64,000 bases of DNA from an uncultured Prevotella sp. GTDB lineage: Bacteria; Bacteroidota; Bacteroidia; Bacteroidales; Bacteroidaceae. The stretch's first letter is position 1. The number at the start of each line of letters is the position of its first letter. Positions 9,018 to 17,464 of this stretch are shown piece after piece. The stretch covers positions 62,001-126,000 of the forward strand of contig URRR01000004.1 in the NCBI GenBank assembly GCA_900550365.1, given 5' to 3'. A model generated the notes under the pieces. The model ran no database searches. It saw only the letters and a program-made list of their open reading frames with translations, and had not been told where the DNA came from. The position numbers were made by a program, and so were the translations under genes.

Positions 9018-9098
9018 AAAAGACGGTCTTTCGCAATGTAAAAGGCCGTCAATTAGCGTGCGTTTTGCCGTTTTTTGCAGGCTGAAAGACGGTCTTTT
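9018..9098. repeat. 22-nt phased palindromic repeat cluster 2 (partly decayed)
   Basis: Cores AAAAGACGGTCTTT (9018), AAAAGGCCGTC (9040) and AAAGACGGTCTTTT (9085) keep 22-nt phasing (9085 is three periods after 9018); the third position is eroded. It abuts the decayed IS982 element. Confidence 0.75.
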
Positions 9099-9144
9099 GA
9101 AAACTTGAAAATCATGGTCTAATGCTGCTACCACAAGATAATAT

Positions 9145-9992
9145 AACGTGAGTTCGATGAAATCAGAACAAAGTAAGCTGTGTGTCAATAGTTATCGTAA
9201 CATTGACACACGGTTTCTTGGAAAGTAGCAGTATTGACGATTGCACTCAAGAAGTTGAAAATTAAATTATCAAAGCTCCTGTGTCTCGAGCCGAAGGTAG
9301 TTGTTCACGAAACGAGAAAAATAATCTTCCACCTAAACAATACTCTTGAGTTCGTCATTGACGGATTCGATAATGGCCCACTTCCATAGAAGAAGTCTGT
9401 CTGAAAGTGACATCATGAAATTCAGAACTCTCCATGTTCGTTGCATATGAGATGAAGCTTGAATTCTAAGAACCACCACTTGGAGCATTTACATCCTTTC
9501 GCTATTCTCTTGAATGTCTTGTGGATATGTATCCTATGGTCCTGCATACCCGTAAAAGAGTGGAGTCAATGAAGCTGATGCCTGCGCATTTGTCCAAAAG
9601 CACTTTCTTGATGAATATAGCAAACGGAATAGAATCAACCTTTTGGAAAAAGGTGACGCATATGCTTGCATGCCTTTTCTATATAGAGATGCTTCAGGCA
9701 ATGGTAGCCGAAGTTATGGAAAAGTATCATGATAAGCATAATTTCAGTCTTTTTCACATGATTGAGGCACGGTGGTATGAACGTTTCATAATAGGTTTAA
9801 GCGTATATTTTGACACTATTGCATCAAAAAACTTGCAGAAATCATCTGCCATACAGAATAATTCCGTAACTTTGCTCTCAGTGATCATAGCTATTGTTGT
9901 TTGTAAATCTTTATAAATCAGTACTATAAAGTTACAACAATTTTCGCTTATCACCAAAGTTACAGGAATTTACGATTCATCGAACTCACGTT
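9145..9992 (-). mobile_element. decayed IS982-family insertion sequence
   Basis: Perfect 17-bp terminal inverted repeats, AACGTGAGTTCGATGAA (9145-9161) and its reverse complement (9976-9992), bracket a multiply frameshifted transposase on the minus strand. Total length, about 850 bp, is below the roughly 1 kb of intact members. No clear target duplication is visible. Confidence 0.8.
9162..9888 (-). pseudogene. IS982-family transposase, frameshifted
   Basis: Reading the minus strand with frame changes recovers successive IS982-like blocks: the N terminus MITESKVTELFCMADDFCKF (from 9888), a HFxxYxxLKHLYIE region, CAGISFIDSTLLRVC near 9560, WFLGFKLHLICNEHGE near 9470, and WAIIESVNDELKSI near 9375, then a degraded SFDNLIFNFLSAI C terminus near 9270. 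At least four frame breaks and stops are present, and the DDE residues cannot all be placed in one frame, so it is inactive. Family assignment rests on the order and spacing of these blocks plus the terminal repeats. Confidence 0.78.
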
Positions 9993-10018
9993 AAGGTAAA
10001 TTTAGATACATAAAACAT

Positions 10019-10825
10019 ATGAATTCAAATAAAATCTTAAAAAATGAATTCTTTCGATTAAAGATGCAGGAACTTCTTGTATCTTTCAAACAAGCACATT
10101 CCATGATTCCTAATCATAATTTATCAAGAGGCTTAATAACAGAGAGTATTCTCCGCCAGTTTTTAAAAACACTACTTCCATCAAAAGTGAAAGTGAGTCA
10201 AGGCTTTGTTGAATATAATGGTGCATTGTCTAATCAATGTGACATTATACTTTATGACCATATGAATTATGCGCCTTTATATTGTTATGGCGACATTGAA
10301 GTCGTTCCAACGAAGGCAGTTTTTGCTGTAATTGAAGTTAAAACTAAAATTGATGCTCGATCTTTTGGGAATGTTCTTTATGCATTTGATAAACTCAACG
10401 AACTGAAAGTAAATAACAAATATCTGTTCATATATGAAGGTTGTAAAATTACAACCATTGAAAAGTATTTCTATGGTAAGTACGTACCCCAATATAATCG
10501 AGAATACGGAATGCCCTTTTATGATTATGACAATTATTATTCGCTTCCTAATGCAATAGTTTCATTATCGTCTTCATCATCAGATTACTATTTGTCTAAA
10601 GGGCAAGTTCAAACAGATTCTCATGATATGATGGGATATATATCATACTCTACGAAAGATAACTTTGGCAAGCAACTTGTGTGCCTGCAAATGTTTATTT
10701 GCAGTCTATTGGAAAATATAACACCTTCAGAAGATATTTACACCATTCTTAATTTGGAAACATCAGAAAATACTGATATAAAAATGATAAACGTGAAAGG
10801 TGGTTTCGGACTTTTTTATATATAA
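10019..10825 (+). CDS. DUF6602 domain protein, PD-(D/E)XK-like nuclease fold
   Basis: A 268-residue AT-rich gene. The N-terminal half matches the DUF6602 pattern: RGLITESILRQFLKTLLP (about 40-57), a GFVEY strand, then SNQCDIILYD and AVIEVKTK. The D...E-V-K arrangement (aspartate near 80, EVK near 110) resembles the active site of PD-(D/E)XK nucleases. The protein has no signal peptide. It starts 26 bp after the right terminal repeat of the decayed IS982 element and is followed 23 bp later by a membrane-protein gene, so the two form a likely operon. Low GC compared with flanking housekeeping genes suggests acquisition. Function unknown; a defence role is possible but unproven. Confidence 0.75.
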   Translation: MNSNKILKNEFFRLKMQELLVSFKQAHSMIPNHNLSRGLITESILRQFLKTLLPSKVKVSQGFVEYNGALSNQCDIILYDHMNYAPLYCYGDIEVVPTKAVFAVIEVKTKIDARSFGNVLYAFDKLNELKVNNKYLFIYEGCKITTIEKYFYGKYVPQYNREYGMPFYDYDNYYSLPNAIVSLSSSSSDYYLSKGQVQTDSHDMMGYISYSTKDNFGKQLVCLQMFICSLLENITPSEDIYTILNLETSENTDIKMINVKGGFGLFYI

Positions 10826-10848
10826 ATTGGTTTACTTTTTTTTATAAA

Positions 10849-11472
10849 ATGAAACGTTACATATTCTCTATTTCGAGTTTGGTTTTTCGCATTAAACTCT
10901 TAGCGCAGACTCAATATGATTATTATGATGATGAGGTTGCATATCAAGTTCCTGTAATAGATGGCTATACATTATTAAGCCTAATAATATTTACGGTGAT
11001 TGGATTTTTAATATGGATTATTTATAGATTGGGCAAAGAATGGGCAAATAAAAATATAATTGCGCATTCTAAACCAAAAGAACCAAAACCCAAATCACAA
11101 TCAGAAATGAGGAAAGAGGAAATATATAATCGTAAAAAAGCAAAAGAACTTGAATGGGAAGCCATGGTGAAAGAGATGCTAAAAAATGAGGCTGTAGAAA
11201 TTCTAAAACGAGAATATGGCGAACCTCATATAATGGATGGTGTTATGTATGTATTGAAATATGATACTCTGCAACAAGATTACATAGATGCATTTATAAA
11301 AGGGTATATATTAGGAAGTTTTCGACACTATTCTTATTTGTCATTAACTGAAATTAAGAAAAGATTACATCCTGTAATAGTATTGGGATACATTAGAGGA
11401 CTACAAGAAAAGGAGATATGGAAGATATATGGAAAATGTCCTGTATGGGAAGATGGATATGTTCTTCCATAG
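10849..11472 (+). CDS. unknown membrane-anchored protein with charged helical region
   Basis: A 207-residue product not recognised as a known family. Visible features: a hydrophobic N-terminal segment (residues 1-20, possible signal), an acidic tyrosine-rich patch (YDYYDDE), a clear transmembrane helix (about 43-60, LLSLIIFTVIGFLIWIIY), then a basic and glutamate-rich region predicted to be helical or coiled coil (about 75-125) and a soluble C-terminal domain. It lies 23 bp after the DUF6602 gene and shares its AT-rich composition, so the two probably work together. The IS982 end fragment begins 22 bp after the stop codon. Confidence 0.65.
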   Translation: MKRYIFSISSLVFRIKLLAQTQYDYYDDEVAYQVPVIDGYTLLSLIIFTVIGFLIWIIYRLGKEWANKNIIAHSKPKEPKPKSQSEMRKEEIYNRKKAKELEWEAMVKEMLKNEAVEILKREYGEPHIMDGVMYVLKYDTLQQDYIDAFIKGYILGSFRHYSYLSLTEIKKRLHPVIVLGYIRGLQEKEIWKIYGKCPVWEDGYVLP

Positions 11473-11494
11473 TTATTAATTTTTATAGAGTTTT

Positions 11495-11640
11495 AACGTG
11501 AGTTTGACGAAATCAGACAAGGCAATCTGTATGTCAATAGTTCTCATAACATTGATACACGGCTTCTTTGGAAAGCAGCTGTATGCGGCGATCGCACTCA
11601 ATATGTTGACAATGAAATCAAAGTGAGTTCGACGAATTGT
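11495..11640 (-). mobile_element. IS982-family end fragment with two terminal repeats in tandem
   Basis: AACGTGAGTTTGACGAA (11495-11511) matches the terminal repeat of the element at 9145. The minus strand next encodes the transposase C terminus in frame (FIVNILSAIAAYSCFPKKP, then CINVMRTIDIQIAL). At 11621-11637 a second copy of the repeat (AAGTGAGTTCGACGAAT) occurs in the same orientation, so an older element end seems to have been interrupted or joined here. No intact transposase remains. Confidence 0.7.
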
Positions 11641-11711
11641 AAATGTCTTTACAAAAAGCAAGTGAGCATAAACGCTTGGTCATACATCATGTGCTTATGC
11701 ACGGATAAATA

Positions 11712-11742
11712 CAAAAAAGATGCGCCGGAATGACCGACGCAC
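11712..11742 (-). terminator. terminator of the exbB-tonB-TPR operon
   Basis: On the minus strand, GTGCGTCGG pairs with CCGGCGCAT around a 5-nt loop and is followed by a U tract; it lies about 30 bp beyond the TPR gene stop codon. Confidence 0.65.
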
Positions 11743-11772
11743 CTATATTTACTTTAAACTCAAATTAAACGA

Positions 11773-13194
11773 TTACTGCAGCACACCAAGAGCCTGAGTC
11801 GCAACAGCGTTCTGCGGATCAATGGCTATTACCTTCTCATAATAAGACTTTGCAGAAGCATTGTCCTCCTTGAGGATGTAATAATAGCCGAGGTAGAGAT
11901 AAGGCTCTATGAGCAGTTTCGGATTATCAGCGTGCTCTGTCTGTGCCAGCTGAGCATACTCCTCATAATAAGGCTTTGCAAGGCCCTGCGTTGACTCGGG
12001 GTCAAGCTGTGAATTGATGCGGGCACGCATCATGGTAGCATAGAGCTTGTTGCTCGGAGATTCGGTAATTATTCTGCCGTAAATCTCGTCAGCCTTCTTG
12101 AATGCGTTAACCTTATCAGCGTTGAGCGAGTCAATGCTTGCAGCCTGCTGCATGTATAGTTTTGCAAGACCGTCAAGGTCAGGCACTGAAGGCTTCTCTA
12201 TCTTGCTGAGATACTCGTCATAATAAGCAAGACCGTTTGTAAAGTCATTCTTTGCCAGATATGCGTCAGAAAGCTGTTTGCGCACGTCGTTAAGCTTGTC
12301 ATTCAGCTCAAGAGCTTTCTTGAACTGCTCAATAGCCTGGTCGTAAGCGCTGTCGCCCATAAGTGCATAACCGTAATACTGGTGGTCACGTGCTGAAATC
12401 TTGGCGCTGTCAGACTTGTTGAAAAGCGCGTCTGCATACTTCAACGCATTGTCATAATCTTTCAGGTCAGTGTAGTTGTAGAACGTGATACGGTTCATGG
12501 CAGCGTCACGCGGATTCTTATTCACACCGAACAAAGATACCTTCAGACTCTTCTTAGAATCGGCCATGAGGAGCGCTGCTGTAGCGTACTCGGTAAGGTA
12601 GTTCTCCTTCAGCTGGTTAAGGTCTACTTTGTCATAATACTCAATAGCCTTGTCAAACTTGTTTGCACCATAAAAGAAGTGTGCTGCCTCAGCGTCAACG
12701 GGGTAATCAGGCTGTACCTGACGAAGTTTTTCAAGTACTGCGACAGAACCTTCCGGGTCAACCTTACGGTAAACGGCCGCATACTTAATATAGCCTGAAG
12801 GGTTCTGCGGGTCGAGAAGCATGGCCTGGTTGTACTGGCTTGCTGCGCCACCACCCTCATCACTCAATGCTGCGATGTCACCGAGAAGGATATAAGCAAG
12901 AGCCTTTCCCTTGTTATCCTTACCTCTTTCTATGGCCATATTGGCATACTCACGTGCTGAAGCCGTATCCTTAATCTCAAAATAAGCACGGCCAAGACCG
13001 GCGAGTGCCTCAGCATTCTTCTTGTTTTCCTTCACGAAATCCTTTACCTGGTCTGCAACAGCTGCAGGATTTGCCTTGTTATCTATAACCACTTTGCTGA
13101 TGGCTTCAACCTGTGACTTAACGTCCTGAGCCATTGTCGGAGCAAAGATGCCTGTCATCAAAGCTCCAGCTAATACATATTTAATTGCTTTCAT
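11773..13194 (-). CDS. tetratricopeptide-repeat periplasmic protein
   Basis: A 473-residue protein with a signal peptide (residues 1-22, ending AQDVKSQ) and a series of TPR-like helical pairs, for example AEALAGLGRAYFEIKDTASA, AYILLGDIAA, YYGYALMGDSAYDQAIEQF and YLGYYYILKEDNASAKSYYE. TPR arrays mediate protein-protein contacts. It is the last gene of an operon with exbB, two exbD, tonB and a PBP-like lipoprotein, so it probably assists TonB-dependent energisation or cell-envelope assembly. The exact partner is not visible from sequence. Confidence 0.85.
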   Translation of the reverse strand: MKAIKYVLAGALMTGIFAPTMAQDVKSQVEAISKVVIDNKANPAAVADQVKDFVKENKKNAEALAGLGRAYFEIKDTASAREYANMAIERGKDNKGKALAYILLGDIAALSDEGGGAASQYNQAMLLDPQNPSGYIKYAAVYRKVDPEGSVAVLEKLRQVQPDYPVDAEAAHFFYGANKFDKAIEYYDKVDLNQLKENYLTEYATAALLMADSKKSLKVSLFGVNKNPRDAAMNRITFYNYTDLKDYDNALKYADALFNKSDSAKISARDHQYYGYALMGDSAYDQAIEQFKKALELNDKLNDVRKQLSDAYLAKNDFTNGLAYYDEYLSKIEKPSVPDLDGLAKLYMQQAASIDSLNADKVNAFKKADEIYGRIITESPSNKLYATMMRARINSQLDPESTQGLAKPYYEEYAQLAQTEHADNPKLLIEPYLYLGYYYILKEDNASAKSYYEKVIAIDPQNAVATQALGVLQ

Positions 13195-13271
13195 ACTCTG
13201 AAAATATAATTTTTTCGTTATTTCTTTCCGCTAACTTTCTAATAAATAAATCTTACAGACAAACAATAATA

Positions 13272-14231
13272 TTAATCTTCGGTGACATTGACTGACCTCA
13301 CTGTAATGTCGCCCCGCCTGGGCAACAATCCTGACTTAAAAATTATCAACTGACCTTTAGGCGACTCGATAAAATGCGCGAATCCCCACGGCAGACCGTT
13401 AATCGGGTCGTTCAACAATGCATATATTGTTCTTACCAACGGATACCGCCCGTCAAGTAAGTATGCCTGGTAAGGCTTCCAACTGTTCACGTATGTTGCC
13501 GTGTCCATCTTGCTTACCGACATCACTGTTATATTCTTCTTGAATGTGGTATTGGTGGTGTCGCGCTTGTCGTTCAACCAGTTTGAGCCGATTATGCCGA
13601 TTGCGTTGGGTGTTTTCTCAACGTGGTCAACAACTTCTTTACTCGTTTTGGCAGCCACGATGTTCGGACTGTTGATAGGTTTGCCATCAAGTATTGAATC
13701 AACACAGAAATGCACGGTACTTGACTGGCTGTTATCAAACACCACCTGGATTTCTCCTCTCTTTGAGCCAGGAACGATATCGCTCCAATTCTTGGCCTGC
13801 CCGCTAAGCACTCGTTTTATATCCTTTACAGTAATGCACGAGTCAGTATTTTCCTTGTTAATGATAAGCGATAAGCCGTCATACGCCAAGGGAATTGCTA
13901 CGGGCAGATAATTACGGGCCTTGAGATTCTCAAGTTCCTTTTTAGTAAAATTTCTTGATGTTATGGCAAGCTGGATACTGTCAGTCATAAGCATGTTGAC
14001 CGCATCAAGCTCATTGGTATATATCGGTGTCAACTTGGCATCACGATAAATACTTTCAAACACTTGTATCTGTTCATCTATAATCGGGCTAAAACTTTCG
14101 TCAGAAGCGAAAGTAATCGCTCCTGACGAATAAGTATCAGTCCGACCGCTCTTGGGTTTGTCCGTACATGACGCGACAAAACCCAAGAACAGCGTGAATC
14201 CTACTAAACCGTAGAATAGTTCTTTTCTCAT
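13272..14231 (-). CDS. PstS-like substrate-binding lipoprotein
   Basis: A 319-residue product with a lipoprotein signal (lipobox LGFVASC, cysteine at 22) and a periplasmic-binding-protein fold of the PstS/phosphate type: ITFASDESFSPIIDEQ at the N terminus, IPLAYDGLSLIINKENTDS, and NAIGIIGSNWLND. No phosphate-transport permease genes adjoin it. It sits between tonB and the TPR gene, 10 bp after tonB. In this setting it may be a sensor or envelope component rather than a phosphate transporter subunit. Confidence 0.8.
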   Translation of the reverse strand: MRKELFYGLVGFTLFLGFVASCTDKPKSGRTDTYSSGAITFASDESFSPIIDEQIQVFESIYRDAKLTPIYTNELDAVNMLMTDSIQLAITSRNFTKKELENLKARNYLPVAIPLAYDGLSLIINKENTDSCITVKDIKRVLSGQAKNWSDIVPGSKRGEIQVVFDNSQSSTVHFCVDSILDGKPINSPNIVAAKTSKEVVDHVEKTPNAIGIIGSNWLNDKRDTTNTTFKKNITVMSVSKMDTATYVNSWKPYQAYLLDGRYPLVRTIYALLNDPINGLPWGFAHFIESPKGQLIIFKSGLLPRRGDITVRSVNVTED

Positions 14232-14241
14232 CTTGCTTGAA

Positions 14242-15069
14242 TTACTGTAATCTGAATGTCACAGGAAGAGTAAACCTTACGTTTACCGTAGTACCGTTCT
14301 GACGGCCAGGTGTCCAGTTAGGCATGTTGCTTACAACACGGACAGCCTCTTTATCCAATGACGGGTCAACTCCACGTACAACCCTTACATCAGAAATAGA
14401 ACCCGTCTTGCTGACAACGAACTGTACAATAACACGTCCTTCGATACCGTTCTCAGCTGCAATGACCGGATACTTGATATTCTCATTCAACCACTGCATC
14501 AAAGCACTCTGACCACCTGGGAATGAAGGATTCTCCTCAACCACATCGAACACTTTGTTCTCTTCCTCCTTCGGAGGTTCGGGCTGGGCAATCTCTTCCT
14601 TGGCCTTCAGGACTTCACCGCCTATCTCATCGTTACCTACAACGTTGAATGCACCGATGGTAGTCTTGGTCTTCTGAAGTTCGTCCTGATTCTTCATTTC
14701 TTCCTCAGGCTTCACATCTTCGTCCTTCTTAATGACAGGCGCGGTAAACTTAATAGAGCTCTTCACTTTCTCTACCGGCTTTGGGGGCTCAATCTTAACG
14801 GGAGCCTTCTTCTCAACCTTGGCCTGCTTCTTAGTCTCAATCTTTGAGAGCTCAACCTCAGTCGTGATGGCTACCTTCTGATTAGCCTGAATTACGTTCT
14901 TGATCGCTATGGCAGAGAATATGACAACAGCAGCAATAAGCACGATGAGCAACGACCAAAGATTTCTCTTGGAAGTACTCTTACGCAGCCTGTAGGCTCC
15001 GTAGGCTTGGTTTCTTCCTTCGAAAACAAGGTCAGCCCATTCATTAGATATTAAATCTATTTTTGACAT
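14242..15069 (-). CDS. tonB: TonB energy-transducing protein
   Basis: A 275-residue inner-membrane protein. A cytoplasmic N-terminal segment with the NEWADLVFEGRNQAYGAYRLR motif typical of Bacteroidetes TonB precedes one membrane helix (about 36-56). A proline/lysine/glutamate-rich periplasmic linker follows (KKAPVKIEPPKPVEKVK), then the TonB C-terminal domain (about 185-275) with YPVIAAENGIEGRVIVQFVV and a terminal VRFTLPVTFRLQ strand. It couples the proton motive force harvested by ExbB/ExbD to outer-membrane receptors. The gene follows exbD by 41 bp. Confidence 0.93.
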   Translation of the reverse strand: MSKIDLISNEWADLVFEGRNQAYGAYRLRKSTSKRNLWSLLIVLIAAVVIFSAIAIKNVIQANQKVAITTEVELSKIETKKQAKVEKKAPVKIEPPKPVEKVKSSIKFTAPVIKKDEDVKPEEEMKNQDELQKTKTTIGAFNVVGNDEIGGEVLKAKEEIAQPEPPKEEENKVFDVVEENPSFPGGQSALMQWLNENIKYPVIAAENGIEGRVIVQFVVSKTGSISDVRVVRGVDPSLDKEAVRVVSNMPNWTPGRQNGTTVNVRFTLPVTFRLQ

Positions 15070-15110
15070 TGTCTTTTCGTTTTAAATGTTAACCAACGAC
15101 TTGTCACTCC

Positions 15111-15764
15111 TTAATTTACACGAACACCTTTCTTAGAAAGAAGTTGCTTGTCTTCAGGAGTAATGTTGTCGATGACATACTTACCAATACTGCAAATCTG
15201 CATCTCATCCAGAGCGTCAACCAGATTCTTATAAGAAGCATCGTCAGTTGCCTTAATAATGATTGTCAGCGTAGGGATTTTCTCTCCGTTGATCTCACCA
15301 TTCTTCAACTTGTCAAGTTCCTTATTATAAATTGAATCCGGATACTTAGCCGGGTCTTTCAACTTCTTAGAGTCGAGTTCCAGCTTAGCCTTCATAATTG
15401 CTGCAACCGGCACTGTACCATCTTCTGTAACGTGATTGATAAGCACGCTACGGATTCCGTCCTTACCCCATGTTGTCTCCTTCAAGCATGAAGGATCATC
15501 ATAGTTAGGAATACCGGCTACATAATAAATCTTATCGTTTCCGGCTACAAAGATTGTAATTGTCTGTGAAGCCTTTGTCGCAGTCTTATCTTGTTCCTGA
15601 ACGTTTTTATCGTTACTAGGCATCGTCAAGAGCATTGCCTGGGGCTTGCTCAGAGACGTACACAGCATGAAGAACGTGATAAGAAGCATCATCATGTCCA
15701 CCATCGGGGTGAAGTCCACGCGAAGGTCGACTTTCTTCTGTCTACTTGTATTCTTTTTTGCCAT
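15111..15764 (-). CDS. exbD: ExbD/TolR family biopolymer transport protein (second copy)
   Basis: A 217-residue protein with a basic cytoplasmic N terminus (KKNTSRQKKVDLRVDFTP) and one membrane helix, MVDMMMLLITFFMLCTSL, whose aspartate (VDM, about residue 23) is the proton-pathway residue of ExbD. The periplasmic domain ends in the typical YKNLVDALDEMQICSIGKY segment. It lies 3 bp after the other exbD gene. Two divergent ExbD proteins per operon are common in Bacteroidetes and probably form a mixed complex with ExbB. Confidence 0.9.
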   Translation of the reverse strand: MAKKNTSRQKKVDLRVDFTPMVDMMMLLITFFMLCTSLSKPQAMLLTMPSNDKNVQEQDKTATKASQTITIFVAGNDKIYYVAGIPNYDDPSCLKETTWGKDGIRSVLINHVTEDGTVPVAAIMKAKLELDSKKLKDPAKYPDSIYNKELDKLKNGEINGEKIPTLTIIIKATDDASYKNLVDALDEMQICSIGKYVIDNITPEDKQLLSKKGVRVN

Positions 15765-15767
15765 GCC

Positions 15768-16379
15768 TTAGTCCTCCACTTTTTTATAAGAAGTGATAAG
15801 CTCGTAACGGTTCTGGTTCATGTCCTGAAGCTCAGACATTACTTTCTTGATGACCTTGTAAGGGGTCTTCTCGTCAGCCTTAATAGCCAACTTCATGTCT
15901 GAATTTGCGTCAGTTACTGTCTGAACCCAAAGTTGGAACTCGCTCATACCGCCGTCAATACTATCAGTCGGAATACCTTTGTCCTGCTGATAAGCGTTCA
16001 TCTGGTTGGATTCCTGGTTAAGGAAGTTACCCATATCGTCCATCGGAACGCCGATATTGGTAGCGCTGCGTACATTCTTCATCTGTGTCCCGTTCAGTGA
16101 TACTCCGAACTGGTCTGCCATGGTGCTAAGAGCAGTCTCCATGTCACCCGGCTTGTCCCAGCCCAAGAACACCTTACCCTTATTGTCAATAAGGATAGTC
16201 AGGACATTCTTGTCTGTAACCTTCACCTCCGAGACTGAGCCAGGGGTGACAACCTTTACCGCTTCATTCTTCACGAACGTTGACGTCAACATGAAGAAGG
16301 TAAGCAGCAAGACCATCACGTCGCTCATCGGAGTCATGTCGATCCAGATGGATTGCCTCTTAATTTTTACTTTACCCAT
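15768..16379 (-). CDS. exbD: ExbD/TolR family biopolymer transport protein (first copy)
   Basis: A 203-residue protein with KVKIKRQSIWIDMTPMSDVM at the N terminus leading into a single membrane helix (about 16-38) that carries the conserved aspartate of the SDVM motif. The periplasmic part ends with TPYKVIKKVMSELQDMNQNR. It is 29 bp downstream of exbB and 3 bp upstream of the second exbD, so translation of the pair is probably coupled. Confidence 0.9.
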   Translation of the reverse strand: MGKVKIKRQSIWIDMTPMSDVMVLLLTFFMLTSTFVKNEAVKVVTPGSVSEVKVTDKNVLTILIDNKGKVFLGWDKPGDMETALSTMADQFGVSLNGTQMKNVRSATNIGVPMDDMGNFLNQESNQMNAYQQDKGIPTDSIDGGMSEFQLWVQTVTDANSDMKLAIKADEKTPYKVIKKVMSELQDMNQNRYELITSYKKVED

Positions 16380-16408
16380 AGTAATAAAATTTTAAAGGGT
16401 TAGTAAAA

Positions 16409-17242
16409 TTAAGCTTCTTCCGTATGGTTGGCTTCGTATGTCTGGGCAATAGTATAACCAACCTCATCAAGTGCGTATGTCAGCTTGTCGATCTTGTTTG
16501 TGAATGTGTTATAAGCAATAACTGAGCACCAAGAAGTCAAAATACCGAACGCGGTGTTAATCAACGCCTCAGAAATACCGGTAGAAAGAGCGAGTGAGTC
16601 ACCACCGCCGCCGGCAGCCAAAGCCTGGAATGAACGGATCATACCGATAACGGTTCCGAGAAGACCGGTAAGGGTACCAAGTGTTACGATAGTTGCAAGA
16701 ATCGGAAGGTTCATCTGCAGAGTAGGCATTTCAAGCTGAGTTGCCTCCTCGTGAGCCTGCTGAATCTTAGCAACTTTCTGAGCCTTCTTCAAGCCGGGAG
16801 CTGTCTCCATTTCCTTATAAGCACGGATTGAAGCAGAAACAACGTTTGCAACAGAACCTCTCTGCTTGTCGCAAATCTGCTGAGCTGCAGTGAAGTCACC
16901 TTTAGCAACAGCTGCCTTGATGTTAGCAACGAACTTAGCCAAAGAGCCTTTTCCGAATGCTGTGTTAAGAGCGAGCCAACGCTCGATGCTCAATGCGATG
17001 ACGGTGAGCAAAAGTGTGTGGATAACAGGAACGACTATACCACCTTTGTAGATAGTTCCGAGAAGGTTCGTCGGATGACCTGCGGGGTCATTTCCTGCGA
17101 AGTTAGAAGGATTGCCGAGCAGGAAGTTGTATATGCAAATCGCAATGATAAGACATACAACGATAACCCAAAATGCTGCTCTAATACCTTGGAAGCCCTG
17201 GTTCTTCTTCTGAGGGCTTGCCGCTTTTTGTGTAGTTGCCAT
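16409..17242 (-). CDS. exbB: ExbB/TolQ/MotA family proton channel
   Basis: A 277-residue inner-membrane protein with three membrane segments: about 22-44, 72-92 and a long pair near 180-240. The conserved region includes LPILATIVTLGTLTGLLGTV and ISEALINTAFGILTSW. With ExbD it forms the proton-driven motor that powers TonB. First gene of a six-gene operon. A -7 box (TATCTTTG, minus strand 17364-17357) lies about 115 bp upstream of the start codon, giving a long leader. Confidence 0.92.
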   Translation of the reverse strand: MATTQKAASPQKKNQGFQGIRAAFWVIVVCLIIAICIYNFLLGNPSNFAGNDPAGHPTNLLGTIYKGGIVVPVIHTLLLTVIALSIERWLALNTAFGKGSLAKFVANIKAAVAKGDFTAAQQICDKQRGSVANVVSASIRAYKEMETAPGLKKAQKVAKIQQAHEEATQLEMPTLQMNLPILATIVTLGTLTGLLGTVIGMIRSFQALAAGGGGDSLALSTGISEALINTAFGILTSWCSVIAYNTFTNKIDKLTYALDEVGYTIAQTYEANHTEEA

Positions 17243-17356
17243 AATTTAATTTAATTTTGTTTGTTAGTTAATTATTAAGTTATAAAGTTTCGATTTAATG
17301 TTAATAGACGGTGTCGTTTTTCTCAATAAACAGTGTCTTACGATTAAACAAGCACA

Positions 17357-17364
17357 CAAAGATA
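17357..17364 (-). promoter_or_regulatory. -7 box of the exbB operon
   Basis: TATCTTTG followed by TG on the minus strand, matching TAnnTTTG, in an otherwise AT-rich leader region. Confidence 0.5.
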
Positions 17365-17464
17365 ACAATTTATAGGTAATAAAAGTAGCAAAACCGAAGT
17401 TTTTAACAATGTTTTTGACTTTTATCCATATCTTTTAGCTGCCTGCGCGTCTAAAGTCATCTCT

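Noticed and set aside
8997..9188. Small minus-strand protein-like frame containing KRPSF and RERPSF type motifs
   Set aside because: Similar peptides appear wherever the phased palindromic repeat is translated, so these residues reflect the DNA repeat, not a protein family.
9145..11640. Composite transposon formed by two IS982 copies
   Set aside because: Only the left element has both ends, the right is a fragment with two same-facing ends, and no flanking target duplication was found, so active composite movement cannot be supported.
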